From the NCBI RefSeq assembly GCF_003206645.1, contig NZ_PZJP01000005.1, forward strand, positions 774,340 to 838,339: a DNA stretch of 64,000 bases, written 5' to 3'. The translations under genes were made by a program, and so were the position numbers. Source of the DNA: Salinicola aestuarinus. GTDB lineage: Bacteria; Pseudomonadota; Gammaproteobacteria; Pseudomonadales; Halomonadaceae. Below are positions 37,996 to 47,025 of this stretch, piece by piece (position 1 is the stretch's first letter; every line of letters begins with the position of its first letter). The notes under the pieces are model-generated. The model saw only the letters and a list, made by a program, of their open reading frames with translations, ran no database searches and was not told the origin of the DNA.

Positions 37996-38068
37996 AACCG
38001 CCGAAAACGCTAAAATCGCGCCGGGGACGGCATCCGTTCGTGCGCGGCGACGCCCATCGGGCCCGGCG

Positions 38069-38299
38069 TCAGTGAAACGCCTTCTCCAGCGCGAAGCGCG
38101 CCACCGGCTCGCCGTCGATCTCGACCTCCTCGCAGAACATGCCAAGCGGCCGTACCCAGAGGCCGTATTCACCGTAGAGCGCGCGGTAGACCACCAGCCA
38201 CGCTTCGGTCTCACTGTGGCGCGCGACGTCCACGACCTCATAGAGCGCGCCTTTATAGTGGCGATAGATGCCGGGGACGGGGTGTGAACGCTCACTCAT
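38069..38299 (-). CDS. DUF1653 protein
   Basis: 76-residue protein of the DUF1653 family: PGIYRHYKGALYEVVDVARHSETEAWLVVYRALYG...LWVRPLGMFCEEVE is the complete domain. Small beta-barrel-like proteins of unknown function. The start overlaps the tcdA end by 8 bases, so it is probably the last gene of a truC-tcdA-DUF1653 operon. Confidence 0.9.
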   Translation of the reverse strand: MSERSHPVPGIYRHYKGALYEVVDVARHSETEAWLVVYRALYGEYGLWVRPLGMFCEEVEIDGEPVARFALEKAFH

Positions 38300-39236
38300 C
38301 GGGTGGGACTCCTGTCGATGTCTGCAAAGTTTCGCTGGCGGTGGCATTCCGCCGCGCCCTCTCGGCCAGCCGGGTCAGCACGCGGCTGGCCGCCGTGAAG
38401 CCGAAGTTGCCGGTGACCACGCTCACCGCACCAAAGCCCGAGGCGCAGTCGAGCCGGGTGGATTCGCCCGGGGCCGGTTTCTGCAGGCAGACCTCGCCAT
38501 CCTCGCCCGGGTAGACCAGCTGCTCGTCGGAGTAGACGCACTCGACGCTGAAGCGCCGCTTGGGATTCCGCGAAAAGCCGTGATCGCGTCGCAGCTTCGA
38601 GCGCACCTTGGCAAGCAGCGGGTCGTGCTGGGTACGGGTGAGGTCCGCCACACGGATGCGCGTGGGGTCGGTCTGGCCGCCGGCGCCGCCGGTCACGGTG
38701 ATCGGCAGCTTGCGGCGCTGACAATAGTGGATCAACGCGGCCTTCGCCCCCACGTGATCGATGGCATCGATGACGTGGTCGGCGTCTGCCGGGATGCGCT
38801 CGTCCAGGTTGGTCGGCGTGACGAAGGCGGCATCGGCGATCACCTGGATCCCCGGCCAGATCGCTCGACAGCGTTCGGCCAGCACCTCGACCTTGGGCCG
38901 GCCGATCTGGCCGTCGAGGGCGTGAAGCTGGCGATTGACGTTGGAGACGCAGACATCGTCAAGATCGATCAGCGTCAGCTTGCCGATGCCGGAGCGGGCC
39001 AGCGCCTCGGCGCTCCAACTACCGACGCCGCCGACGCCCACCACGACAACGTGAGCGCCGCGGAAGGCGTCGGCGGCACGCCGGCCGTAAAGACGTCGAA
39101 TGCCGCCGAAGCGGAATTCGTAGTCGTCGTTCGGCGCGGTGGCCGCCTGTGTCTCCTGTACCGCCTCAGCGGCGTTCGCCGTGATGGCGGTAACGTCCTG
39201 AGGGGCGTCGTCTCTGGCGTGATCGTCGTGGGTCAT
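38292..39236 (-). CDS. tcdA: tRNA threonylcarbamoyladenosine dehydratase
   Basis: 314-residue E1-like enzyme (TcdA/CsdL) that cyclises t6A37 to ct6A in tRNA using ATP. Core features: RFGGIRRLYGRRAADAF, GVGGVGSWSAEALARSGIG (adenylate-binding Rossmann loop), LIDLDDVCVSNVNRQ and DAIDHVGAKAALI. The first 35 residues are a low-complexity Ala/Asp-rich extension. It overlaps truC by four bases, with both genes in tRNA or RNA modification. Confidence 0.94.
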   Translation of the reverse strand: MTHDDHARDDAPQDVTAITANAAEAVQETQAATAPNDDYEFRFGGIRRLYGRRAADAFRGAHVVVVGVGGVGSWSAEALARSGIGKLTLIDLDDVCVSNVNRQLHALDGQIGRPKVEVLAERCRAIWPGIQVIADAAFVTPTNLDERIPADADHVIDAIDHVGAKAALIHYCQRRKLPITVTGGAGGQTDPTRIRVADLTRTQHDPLLAKVRSKLRRDHGFSRNPKRRFSVECVYSDEQLVYPGEDGEVCLQKPAPGESTRLDCASGFGAVSVVTGNFGFTAASRVLTRLAERARRNATASETLQTSTGVPPDE

Positions 39237-40105
39237 GGCGTGGCGTCGAACGTGTGGGTGGCGTCAAAAGTGTGAGTGGCGTCGAGAGCCTGCGTCCCGC
39301 CGTGAGCATGAGAGGCGGCGGGAGCGTTCGGCGTCTCGGCCTCATCCGCCCAGCACCAGCCGCTGGCCGGCGCGTGGGTCTGCCAGCCGAAACGTGCCAG
39401 CAGCGCGGCAAAATGCGCATCGCAAGCGGCGCTCAGCGATAGCGAGCGACCACTCACTGGATGCGGCAGGGTCAGCTCGACCGCGGCGAGCAGCAGATGC
39501 GGGCAGTCGAAATGATCGCGGAAGTAGCGATTGTGAATGCCCTTGCCGTGCTTGGCGTCTCCGATGATCGGGTGCGCCGCGCGGGCGAGATGGCGACGAA
39601 TCTGGTGCCGCCGCCCGGTCTCCGGCGTGGCTTCCATCAGCGAGTAGCGCGAGCGCGGGTAGCGGTCGACAGCGGCGTCGATCTCCACCGTCGCCAGCCG
39701 CTTCAGATGCGTCACCGCCGGCTGCGCCGGCATCTCGGCCTTGGGCCGGGTGCCGTCCTCCTCCCGCAGCGGCGCGTCCACCGTCAGCGCTTCCGGGCCC
39801 CAGCCGCGCACCACCGCCAGGTAGCGCTTGGTCGTGCGCTGACGGGTAAAGGTTTCGGTCAGCGCGGCGGCAGTCTCCGAGTCGAGCGCGAACAGCAGAA
39901 CGCCCCCGGTGGGGCGGTCGAGCCGGTGCACCGGATAGACGTGGCGGCCGAGCTGGTCGCGCAGCGTCTGCAGCACGAACCGCGTCTCGCCGCGGGAGAG
40001 CGCCGTGCGGTGCACCAGCATGCCCGGCGGCTTCACCACCGCCACCAGAGACTCGTCCTGGTAGATCACCTCGAGAGTCGAGGCGTTGAAGAGGCAGTCA
40101 CTCAT
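39233..40105 (-). CDS. truC: tRNA pseudouridine65 synthase TruC
   Basis: RluA-family pseudouridine synthase, 290 residues, matching TruC (tRNA U65). The catalytic Asp is in HRLDRPTGGVLLFA; LRPP-like VAVVKPPGMLVHR precedes it, and ETGRRHQIRRHLA follows. Start 40105. The C-terminal about 30 residues are atypical: 18-bp tandem DNA repeats encode DATHTF repeats up to the stop, so the tail looks like a repeat-driven extension. Confidence 0.92.
   Translation of the reverse strand: MSDCLFNASTLEVIYQDESLVAVVKPPGMLVHRTALSRGETRFVLQTLRDQLGRHVYPVHRLDRPTGGVLLFALDSETAAALTETFTRQRTTKRYLAVVRGWGPEALTVDAPLREEDGTRPKAEMPAQPAVTHLKRLATVEIDAAVDRYPRSRYSLMEATPETGRRHQIRRHLARAAHPIIGDAKHGKGIHNRYFRDHFDCPHLLLAAVELTLPHPVSGRSLSLSAACDAHFAALLARFGWQTHAPASGWCWADEAETPNAPAASHAHGGTQALDATHTFDATHTFDATP
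39240..39283. repeat. 18-bp tandem repeat, 2.4 copies, in the truC 3' end
   Basis: Units beginning GTGGCGTCRAAMGTGTG at 39240-39257 and 39258-39275 with a partial copy to 39283. On the minus strand they are translated as DATHTF repeats at the TruC C-terminus. Confidence 0.9.
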
Positions 40106-40376
40106 GGCATGGCGGACGACAATGTTGAACGGGCCGCTATTGTCGAGGCGGCGAGCATCGACCACAAGCGTTACTTAACCGGCTAGCTGTCGGCATGGCG
40201 AGCGTAATAGACACTCGGCAAGCGCTCTCTCGATGAGGAGGGAAACAGGGTGTATCGGTTGAGAATGCGTTGCCGGACAGCGGTTCACGTACGATTTTGA
40301 TATTTTGACGGCCATCCACAAAGTCGTATCGAGGTTGGCCGATACGATCTCCCCTATACGGTCAAGGTTGTCATCG

Positions 40377-41162
40377 ATGCTATTTAAGTTCACCTGGTGG
40401 GAAGCACTCCTGTTGATGGTGATTTACGCCTGGCCACTTAGCCTCCTGGTGCTGTCCATACCGGTTGCCGTTGGTGTCGCCCACTGGCGGCGCTGGTGGG
40501 GGCTATGTATCGCACTGACTGCCTTGGCGCTCATGGTCGCCGTGGCGTGGATTCCCGCGAAGGAAGCCTGGAGGAGTTATCAGAGCCATCAGCGACACAA
40601 GCACCAGGGATTGGCGATCGCCGAGGGAATGCGAGCCGATAAGGCTCAGGCCTATGCCGACTGCCTGCTGCGCTGTGATGATTACTACATTGGCCAGTGG
40701 GTCGAGAAGGGGAGTGACAGTCGCGTTGCCGCACTCAGGCAACGCGCGGCCCAGGGGTTCTTGCGCAAAGAGGGCATCGACGACATGCCGGCAGAGGCAG
40801 TTCGTACCGTGACGATGATCGCGCACGTCACCTTGGCAGAGGAGGGGCAGCCGACACAGCAGCTGGCTCACTTGCACAAAGCCATGTCCCTCGCCGAATC
40901 CTCGTCGCTGTGGGCGTGGCTCGAGACGCAAGAAATCCTACCCGGCAATCGTTACGCCTTCAAAAGCCGAGTCGACAATATTCCCTACGACATTCTCGTT
41001 GCGGAATATTCCCTCAGGAAACGCACCGACGCCAACGCGGAATTCGCGTGCGACCCGGCGCGTTTTAAAGCGTTCTACGCTCGGATCAACTCTATTCTTC
41101 GTTCGGACCCGTGTCGGACGTTGCGCCGGCATTGGCAGTACGAGCAGCGCGGGCTTCTCTAG
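40377..41162 (+). CDS. Hypothetical membrane protein
   Basis: 261-residue protein not recognised. Two hydrophobic helices occur near the N-terminus (about residues 7-32 and 40-60), followed by a soluble helical region of about 200 residues with scattered cysteines (LLRCDDYY; FACDPARF; SDPCRTL). Start ATG 40377 has AAGGTTG upstream; an in-frame ATG 72 bases upstream is an alternative. Base composition is slightly lower in GC than flanking genes. Monocistronic, convergent with truC's upstream region. Confidence 0.65.
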   Translation: MLFKFTWWEALLLMVIYAWPLSLLVLSIPVAVGVAHWRRWWGLCIALTALALMVAVAWIPAKEAWRSYQSHQRHKHQGLAIAEGMRADKAQAYADCLLRCDDYYIGQWVEKGSDSRVAALRQRAAQGFLRKEGIDDMPAEAVRTVTMIAHVTLAEEGQPTQQLAHLHKAMSLAESSSLWAWLETQEILPGNRYAFKSRVDNIPYDILVAEYSLRKRTDANAEFACDPARFKAFYARINSILRSDPCRTLRRHWQYEQRGLL

Positions 41163-41236
41163 GGGCATGACGTGTCATGTGCCACGGGCGGATCACCGAT
41201 CGTTTTCCAGAATCATCGACCTACAGGAGGCGCCAC

Positions 41237-41953
41237 ATGTCTGAATCTGCGGCACGCCATCTCGTCGTACTCACCGGCGCCGGCATCAGCGCCGAGAGCG
41301 GGCTGAAGACGTTTCGCGACGGCGACGGCCTGTGGGAGAACCACCGGGTCGAGGATGTCGCCACACCGGAGGCCTGGGCTCGGGACCCGGAGACCGTGCT
41401 GCGCTTCTACGACGAGCGCCGGCGTCAGGCGCGCCAGGCCGAGCCCAACCCGGCTCACAGGGCGCTGGCCGAGCTGGAAGCGGCAGGCTTTCGCGTCAGC
41501 GTCATCACTCAGAACATCGATGACCTGCACGAGCGGGCCGGCTCCCGCGATGTGCTGCATCTACACGGCGAGATCACCCGGGCGCGCTCGTCGGCGGATG
41601 CCGAACTCCGCTACCCGGCGGGGGAGGCCATCCGTCTTGGCGATCTGTGCGATCACGGCAGCCAGCTTCGCCCGGACGTGGTCTGGTTCGGCGAGGCCGT
41701 GCCGCGCTACGCCGAGGCCTGCGATATCGTCGCCGAGGCCGACGCGCTGCTGGTGGTTGGCACCTCGTTGGCGGTGATGCCGGCGGCACTGCTGCTCGAG
41801 CAGGCGCCCCTCGGGGCGCCGTGCTGGCTGGTCGACCCGCAGGCACGGGATCTCGCCCCCGCCGGTGTCAGTCCCGTCGCCGAACCCGCGAGCCGGGGTG
41901 TGCCTGAACTCATCGCGCGATTCATCCAAGACGGCGGGTTCGGGATTGCGTAA
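41237..41953 (+). CDS. cobB: NAD-dependent protein deacylase (sirtuin)
   Basis: 238-residue Sir2-family enzyme removing acyl groups from lysine using NAD+. LTGAGISAESGLKTFRD (NAD loop), TQNIDDLHERAG, the catalytic His in LHGE and VVGTSLAVMPAA are present. FYDERRRQA supplies the Tyr-x-x-Arg typical of SIRT5-like desuccinylases. The usual four zinc cysteines are missing, the segment between the catalytic His and VVWFGE being short. AGGAGG precedes the start. Confidence 0.92.
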   Translation: MSESAARHLVVLTGAGISAESGLKTFRDGDGLWENHRVEDVATPEAWARDPETVLRFYDERRRQARQAEPNPAHRALAELEAAGFRVSVITQNIDDLHERAGSRDVLHLHGEITRARSSADAELRYPAGEAIRLGDLCDHGSQLRPDVVWFGEAVPRYAEACDIVAEADALLVVGTSLAVMPAALLLEQAPLGAPCWLVDPQARDLAPAGVSPVAEPASRGVPELIARFIQDGGFGIA

Positions 41954-41968
41954 GACCCGTTCGCTCAA

Positions 41969-42634
41969 TCATCCGTCGTTCCAGCGCGTATCGGGCAGCG
42001 TCACGTATCGTTCTGTCGCTGCCAGCGTGCGCGCCAATGTCTGCGCATGTAGAGGGATGCAGTAGGCCGGACGAGCGCGTTCGAAGCGCCAGCCCTCGCT
42101 AAGTGAGCCGACGTCGACGACGTCGTAGCCGAGGGTCTCCAGCAACTGGCTAACTCTTGCTTTAGCGTTCGAGTCATCGCCAGCGATTGGCAGGGCGCGA
42201 CGATCGTTCGCGTCCGGTGGTCTCGCGTCCGCCACAATGTCGCTGGCCAGTATCGCATTGACTGCCTTGACTATGGTCGCGCCCGTAAGGTGCGCCGCGA
42301 GCCGTTCGCTGGTCGTTGTCCGATGGGCATCTAGGTCCAGCTCTCTACCATCGCGTTGCGGATAGTAATTACCGGCGTCCATGACGACCTTTCCGTCGAA
42401 GACGGCGACCGGGAGCTGACCGTAGTGAGAGAAGGGAATGGCCAGCAACAGCAGGTCAGCGAATCGACAAGCTTGTTCCACCGTCCCGGTTTCTAGGCCT
42501 TCCAGTTCGGGCTGGAGGGCGCGAAGCGTCTCTGGCCCGCGTGAATTAGCGATCATCACCCGATATCCCTTAGCCAACAGCAGGCGAGACATGGCCTGAC
42601 CTATGAAGCCGGCACCGACGATGCCTATGTTCAT
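41969..42634 (-). CDS. NADPH-dependent F420-reductase-like NAD(P)-binding protein
   Basis: 221-residue Rossmann protein: MNIGIVGAGFIGQAMSRLL at the N-terminus, LLLAIPFSHYG, KVVMDAGNYYPQRDG, TIVKAVNAILASDI and a C-terminal helix. It matches the F420H2:NADP oxidoreductase-like group common in bacteria lacking F420, where the true role is unknown. It diverges from a LysR regulator at 42762, which probably controls it. Confidence 0.82.
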   Translation of the reverse strand: MNIGIVGAGFIGQAMSRLLLAKGYRVMIANSRGPETLRALQPELEGLETGTVEQACRFADLLLLAIPFSHYGQLPVAVFDGKVVMDAGNYYPQRDGRELDLDAHRTTTSERLAAHLTGATIVKAVNAILASDIVADARPPDANDRRALPIAGDDSNAKARVSQLLETLGYDVVDVGSLSEGWRFERARPAYCIPLHAQTLARTLAATERYVTLPDTRWNDG

Positions 42635-42761
42635 GTTGAAACCCCTTAGTGGTGAGCGAGGCCGTTTTCTCGTGGAGCGGCACCGGGTATAAGCTATCGG
42701 CAAACGTTTAGGCGATAAATCGGTCGTTTTTTGAAACACCTACAACATAAAGTGGTGAATC

Positions 42762-43706
42762 GTGGACAAGATCCGAGGCATGGAAGCGTTCGTCGCGACG
42801 GTGGAATCGGGGTCGTTCACGGCCGCGGGTGAACGAATCGGTCTTTCTCAACAGAGGGTCGCCAAGCGGGTCGCCGATCTCGAAGCCCACCTACAGGCGA
42901 GTCTACTGGAGCGAACCACGCGGCGGCAGCGACTAACACTGGTGGGGGAACGCTACTACCAACGGTGCCGGCAGATCCTGCAGGAGATCGACGCTGCCGA
43001 AAGTCTGCCTCGAGAGTTGGAGGCGTCTCTTAGCGGCAGCCTGTGTATCGGGGCGGCTAAAACCTTCGGCATTCACAGTCTGATGCCGTTCATCAACGAC
43101 TTCATGGCACGCCATCCTAGCGTCGATGTTGAACTGAGTTTGGGCGAGCAGCGAGCTAACCTGCTCGAAGAGGGATTGGATGCCGCATTCCGGATCGGTC
43201 CCGTTGGAGACGAATCACTCATTGCGCGACCGCTTTCGCCGTATCGGCTGGTCTGCTGCGCGACCCCAGGCTATCTGCAGCGCTTCGGCGTGCCCCGGCA
43301 CCCCCGCGACCTCATCGACCACCACTGTCTGGACTATCGATTTTCATCGCCCGCGACGCCCAACATCTGGGTGTTCGTGGATCGAAAGGGGCTCAGTCAT
43401 CCGGTGTCAGTGAGCGCGAGGCTCCGAATCGATGAGAGTCACGCGCTGCTTCAAGCAGCGCTCGCCGGTCGAGGCATTCTCATGGCACCGGAGGTAATGG
43501 TCCGTCGCCATCTGGCGGAGGCGGCGCTCACGCCCTTGCTTGCCGACTACAGCGGGCCGACGCGGCCGGTGCATTTCATCTATCGCCCGGATCGGTACCG
43601 AACTCGTCTCATGCGAACACTGATCGAGGACGTGATGCGCTGGTTCGGCTCCGGACAGCCGGCGGCAGGTGGACGCACGGAGAAGGGCTATCCCGTAAGG
43701 TCGTGA
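42762..43706 (+). CDS. LysR-family transcriptional regulator
   Basis: 314-residue regulator. HTH in residues about 3-60 (MEAFVATVESGSFTAAGERIGLSQQRVAKRVADLE) and a substrate-binding domain after about 90, of the CrgA/DsdC-like short LysR group. GTG 42762 is the start that matches the family. The 127-bp divergent gap to the F420-like reductase gene contains the likely operator, but no clear T-N11-A site was fixed. Confidence 0.88.
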   Translation: MDKIRGMEAFVATVESGSFTAAGERIGLSQQRVAKRVADLEAHLQASLLERTTRRQRLTLVGERYYQRCRQILQEIDAAESLPRELEASLSGSLCIGAAKTFGIHSLMPFINDFMARHPSVDVELSLGEQRANLLEEGLDAAFRIGPVGDESLIARPLSPYRLVCCATPGYLQRFGVPRHPRDLIDHHCLDYRFSSPATPNIWVFVDRKGLSHPVSVSARLRIDESHALLQAALAGRGILMAPEVMVRRHLAEAALTPLLADYSGPTRPVHFIYRPDRYRTRLMRTLIEDVMRWFGSGQPAAGGRTEKGYPVRS

Positions 43707-43833
43707 GCCGCCTGTGCGCCACAAAGAACGTCTTTCGCTGTCTCTAGCCCTACGGCATGATGACCGGCCAAATCACACTCGAACCGATACTCAAGGCCGC
43801 GCTCGACGGCTACCCTACGCCAGGATTCATACC

Positions 43834-44796
43834 ATGTTCGAACGCATCAACCGGCTCTTTCCCGTCTGGGCCGTGCTGCTCGCGGCCATCGCCGCTTTCC
43901 AACCCCAGCTCTTCGTCGGCCTGAAGGGCAGTATCCAGACGCTGCTGATCGTGATCATGTTCGCCATGGGCCTGACACTGACCCGTGAAGACTTCGCCCG
44001 CGTGATCAAATCACCCAAGCCCATCGCGGTCGGGGTGGTTCTGCAGTTCCTGCTGATGCCGGTGGCGGCGCTGCTGGTCTCCCGCGCGCTCGACCTCAGC
44101 CCGGAGCTCACCACCGGCATGGTGCTGGTGGGTGCGACGGCAGGCGGCACCTCGTCGAACGTGATGGCGTGGCTCGCCGGTGGGCACGTGGCGCTGTCGG
44201 TCACCATGACCATGGTCTCCACGCTGATCTCGGTAGTGGCGACGCCGTTTCTGACCTGGCTGATCGTCGGCCAGAGCATCGACGTGCCGGTGCTGGGCAT
44301 GCTCTTCAGCATCGCCAAGCTGGTCATTGCGCCGATCGCGCTCGGTGTCATCGTCCATCACCTGCTGGGCGCGCAGATTCGGCGGATCGAGCCGGCGCTG
44401 GCGACGCTCGCCATGGCGGCCATCGTCGTGATCATCGCCATCGTGGTCGCGCTCAACGCCGGTAACCTCGCGACCCTTGGCCCGATCGTCGCGCTGGCGG
44501 TGATCGCCCACAACGGTATCGGCCTGGCCGGCGGCTACTGGGCGAGTCGCGCGCTCGGCTTCGACGTTCGCACCGCGCGCACCATCGCCTTCGAGGTCGG
44601 CCTGCAGAACTCCGGGCTGGCCGTGACCCTCGCCAATCAGTTCTTCACGGCCGGTGCGGCGCTGCCCGGTGCGCTCTTCTCGGTCTGGCACAACGTCTCA
44701 GGCTCGCTGCTGGCGGGCTACTGGAAGCGTCGCGGTGTGACCGATGCCACTGGCGACGGTACCCGTGGCGTGAGCGGTGATCGTCACGGCGGCTGA
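43834..44796 (+). CDS. Bile acid:sodium symporter (BASS) family protein
   Basis: 320-residue inner membrane protein with about ten hydrophobic helices. LIVIMFAMGLTLTREDFARV and GATAGGTSSNVMAWLAGGHVALSVTMT and FEVGLQNSGLAVTLANQFF are the two conserved crossover motifs of the family, which includes PanS (pantothenate) and bicarbonate/keto-acid carriers. Substrate not assignable. AGGA precedes ATG 43834. Confidence 0.9.
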   Translation: MFERINRLFPVWAVLLAAIAAFQPQLFVGLKGSIQTLLIVIMFAMGLTLTREDFARVIKSPKPIAVGVVLQFLLMPVAALLVSRALDLSPELTTGMVLVGATAGGTSSNVMAWLAGGHVALSVTMTMVSTLISVVATPFLTWLIVGQSIDVPVLGMLFSIAKLVIAPIALGVIVHHLLGAQIRRIEPALATLAMAAIVVIIAIVVALNAGNLATLGPIVALAVIAHNGIGLAGGYWASRALGFDVRTARTIAFEVGLQNSGLAVTLANQFFTAGAALPGALFSVWHNVSGSLLAGYWKRRGVTDATGDGTRGVSGDRHGG

Positions 44797-44886
44797 TTGC
44801 ACCAAATCCTAACCTTAATTCGGCCTTTAGACGGCGGAGCGCGATGCTAGAATGCCTTCCGTTTTCCGATCAGAGAGCCGAACGCG

Positions 44887-45681
44887 ATGCGCGACGACGC
44901 CGACACCCTTCACGAGGCCTGCGCCAGCTGGGACTCGCTTCCGGAGACCGTCACGCCGATTGGCCTGGGCGCGGTCGACAACCCCCCGCGGCGCGAGTTC
45001 AAGGCCCGAGGCAGCTTCGTCGAGCGTTGCGACGGCTGCCGACTGCCGGCGCTCAACTGCCTCTGTCCGTTTCGCGTGACCGCCACCAGTGATGCGCAGA
45101 TCTGGCTGCTGACGCATCCGCTGGAGCACAACAAGCCGACCAATACCGGCCGGCTGATTGGCGACGTGCTGTCGACCACCGAGACGTTCAACTGGCACCG
45201 CACAGCGCCGGACGAGCGGCTGCTCGCCCGGCTTGCCGATCGCCGCTACGTGCCATTCGTCGTCTTTCCCGACGACCAGCCGGACTATCAACACCGGGTG
45301 GTCGACGAGCGGGCGGTGACCAGCGCCAAGCAGGACGGCTTCATTCCCGTCTTCATTCTGATCGACGGCACCTGGCGTCAGGCACGACGGATCTTTCGCC
45401 GTAGCCCCTATCTCGATGGGCTGCCGGTCCTGCCGCTGCACACCCAGCGGCTGACCCGGTACCGGCTGCGCAAGCCGGCCTCCGCGGCGCATCTGTGCAC
45501 CGCCGAAGTCGCCGCCGAGCTGCTGCGCAATACCGGCGACAGGCTGGCCGGCGACGTGCTCGATGACTACTTCGACGCCTTCAACGACAGCTACGCCGCC
45601 AGCCGGCGTCACGGCAAGCTGGAGGCGCCAACCCCTGCCATGCAGCGTCTGCTGGCACGTCGCGCCGACGGTACCCGCTAA
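44887..45681 (+). CDS. tapT: tRNA-uridine aminocarboxypropyltransferase (DTW domain)
   Basis: 264-residue enzyme adding the 3-amino-3-carboxypropyl group from SAM to U47 of tRNA (acp3U). The defining motifs are present: cysteine cluster C48-x2-C51-x6-C58-x-C60, THPLEHNKPTNTGRL, and the DTW-type motif as DGTW (FILIDGTWRQARRI). The N-terminal 40 residues are poorly conserved. A TAGAAT -10-like element lies about 20 bases upstream of the start. Confidence 0.9.
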   Translation: MRDDADTLHEACASWDSLPETVTPIGLGAVDNPPRREFKARGSFVERCDGCRLPALNCLCPFRVTATSDAQIWLLTHPLEHNKPTNTGRLIGDVLSTTETFNWHRTAPDERLLARLADRRYVPFVVFPDDQPDYQHRVVDERAVTSAKQDGFIPVFILIDGTWRQARRIFRRSPYLDGLPVLPLHTQRLTRYRLRKPASAAHLCTAEVAAELLRNTGDRLAGDVLDDYFDAFNDSYAASRRHGKLEAPTPAMQRLLARRADGTR

Positions 45682-45799
45682 GCCGGCGTGCGCCGCTGAC
45701 CGCCCCCGGAGCGACGACGGCGCTGGCGTCGTCGTTCCGCCTTTCTGTTTCTGCCGTTGTCATCCCCGCGAGGTTCACGGGCGATGTTATCGATTGCCT

Positions 45800-45820
45800 T
45801 AATGTTATGTTATAACGTAT
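45800..45820. promoter_or_regulatory. Zur box upstream of zinT
   Basis: GTTATgttATAAC (45804-45816) is a perfect dyad within AATGTTATGTTATAACGTATG, closely matching the proteobacterial Zur consensus (GTTATANNATAAC core). It lies 135 bp before zinT, a classic Zur-regulated gene. The following stretch (45833-45885) has imperfect GTCAACGT-like repeats. Confidence 0.75.
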
Positions 45821-45950
45821 GTTCTGACGGTCGAGCGTCAGCCGCTCAACGTCAGTCGTTCAACACGCGACGTTCAACGTAAGGCACCTGGGGGCTGACG
45901 CCGTCGTTCGGTATTCATCCGAGCCAACAGTCGAAAAAGGGATTGATTTC

Positions 45951-46652
45951 ATGAAAGCGACCACCGCGCGCCACGCCGCCACCTTCGCCGTCGGCCTGCT
46001 GACGATGGCCAGCTACGGCTCTGTCATGGCCGACGATAACCACAGCCACGGGGATCACGATCACGCCCATGAGTCATCGCACGGCCACGACCACGACGCT
46101 CACGGCCACTCGCATGACGACGATATCTATCACGGTCACTTCGAGGACAGCCAGGTCGAAGCGCGGGCACTGAGCGACTGGGCAGGGGACTGGCAGTCCG
46201 TCTATCCCTACCTGCAGGACGGCACCCTCGATGAGGTGTTCGCCCACAAGGCAGAGGAGGGCGACAAGACCGCCGCCGAGTACAAGTCCTACTACGACAC
46301 CGGCTATCGCACCGACGTCGAGCGCATCACCATCGATGACGGCGAGGTCACCTTTTACCGGGGCGACGATAGCTATGGCGGCGAGTATGTTGCCGACGGC
46401 TACGAGATTCTGACCTACAAGGCCGGCAATCGGGGCGTTCGCTATATCTTCGAGCGTGAATCCGGGGACGACGAAGCGCCCGAGTACATCCAGTTCAGCG
46501 ATCACACCATCGCGCCGACCGACGCTGGCCACTATCACCTTTACATGGGTGACGATCGCGCCGCGCTGCTCGAAGAGGTGACGAACTGGCCGACCTACTA
46601 CCCGGCCGACCTCGATGGGGAAGAAGTCGCCGCGGAGATGATGGCTCACTAA
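45951..46652 (+). CDS. zinT: ZinT periplasmic zinc/cadmium-binding protein
   Basis: 233-residue periplasmic metal chaperone that helps ZnuA capture zinc under starvation. A signal peptide (residues 1-27, ending VMA) precedes a His/Asp-rich segment (residues 29-62). The lipocalin-like ZinT domain follows, with ALSDWAGDWQSVYPYL, KTAAEYKSYYDTGY and metal-binding His in FSDHTIAP and GHYHLYMG. The last gene before the tRNA; a Zur box lies upstream. Confidence 0.96.
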   Translation: MKATTARHAATFAVGLLTMASYGSVMADDNHSHGDHDHAHESSHGHDHDAHGHSHDDDIYHGHFEDSQVEARALSDWAGDWQSVYPYLQDGTLDEVFAHKAEEGDKTAAEYKSYYDTGYRTDVERITIDDGEVTFYRGDDSYGGEYVADGYEILTYKAGNRGVRYIFERESGDDEAPEYIQFSDHTIAPTDAGHYHLYMGDDRAALLEEVTNWPTYYPADLDGEEVAAEMMAH

Positions 46653-46784
46653 GCCGACGCTACGGGGAAGGCGCGTTACCGGAAAGACGAACGGGAACAG
46701 CGACTTCCCTCTCTGTCGATGGGCACTTCGACGCGATTGGCTCTCGCGCCGAAGCCCCGAACGATGTTATCGTTTGCGCCGTGC

Positions 46785-46861
46785 GCCCGAGTGGCTCAAC
46801 TGGATAGAGCAACGGCCTTCGAAGCCGTGGGTTGCAGGTTCGAGTCCTGCCTCGGGCGCCA
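46785..46861 (+). tRNA. tRNA-Arg (UCG anticodon), CCA encoded
   Basis: 77-nt cloverleaf: acceptor GCCCGAG/CTCGGGC, D arm GCTC...GAGC, anticodon arm ACGGC-CTTCGAA-GCCGT with anticodon TCG (arginine, CGA codons), T arm GCAGG-TTCGAGT-CCTGC, discriminator G and CCA. Its 3' 18 bases form attL of the island. The T-run that probably terminated this tRNA now lies beyond attR (60702-60707). Confidence 0.97.
46844..46861. other. attL (tRNA 3' end)
   Basis: GTCCTGCCTCGGGCGCCA, the T-arm 3' strand, acceptor 3' strand and CCA of tRNA-Arg. It is repeated exactly at 60684-60701. Confidence 0.95.
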
Positions 46862-47025
46862 GATCGACTTCCTAAACGTTCCTAGATGTTCCGATAAGAC
46901 GCTGAAACGGTTAGATTTTTAGAGAATTTCCTTCCTCGCTGTTCCTCATTATTCCTACTCAATCTGGCATACAAACGGTATAGTTTTTGGCCTACTGCCT
47001 GTTCGAATAGGGTCGCTATACCTGC

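Noticed and set aside
37895..38287. Plus-strand frame encoding GKSKTD repeats
   Set aside because: The repeats come from the non-coding 18-bp array; the frame overlaps the DUF1653 gene on the other strand and has no ribosome site.
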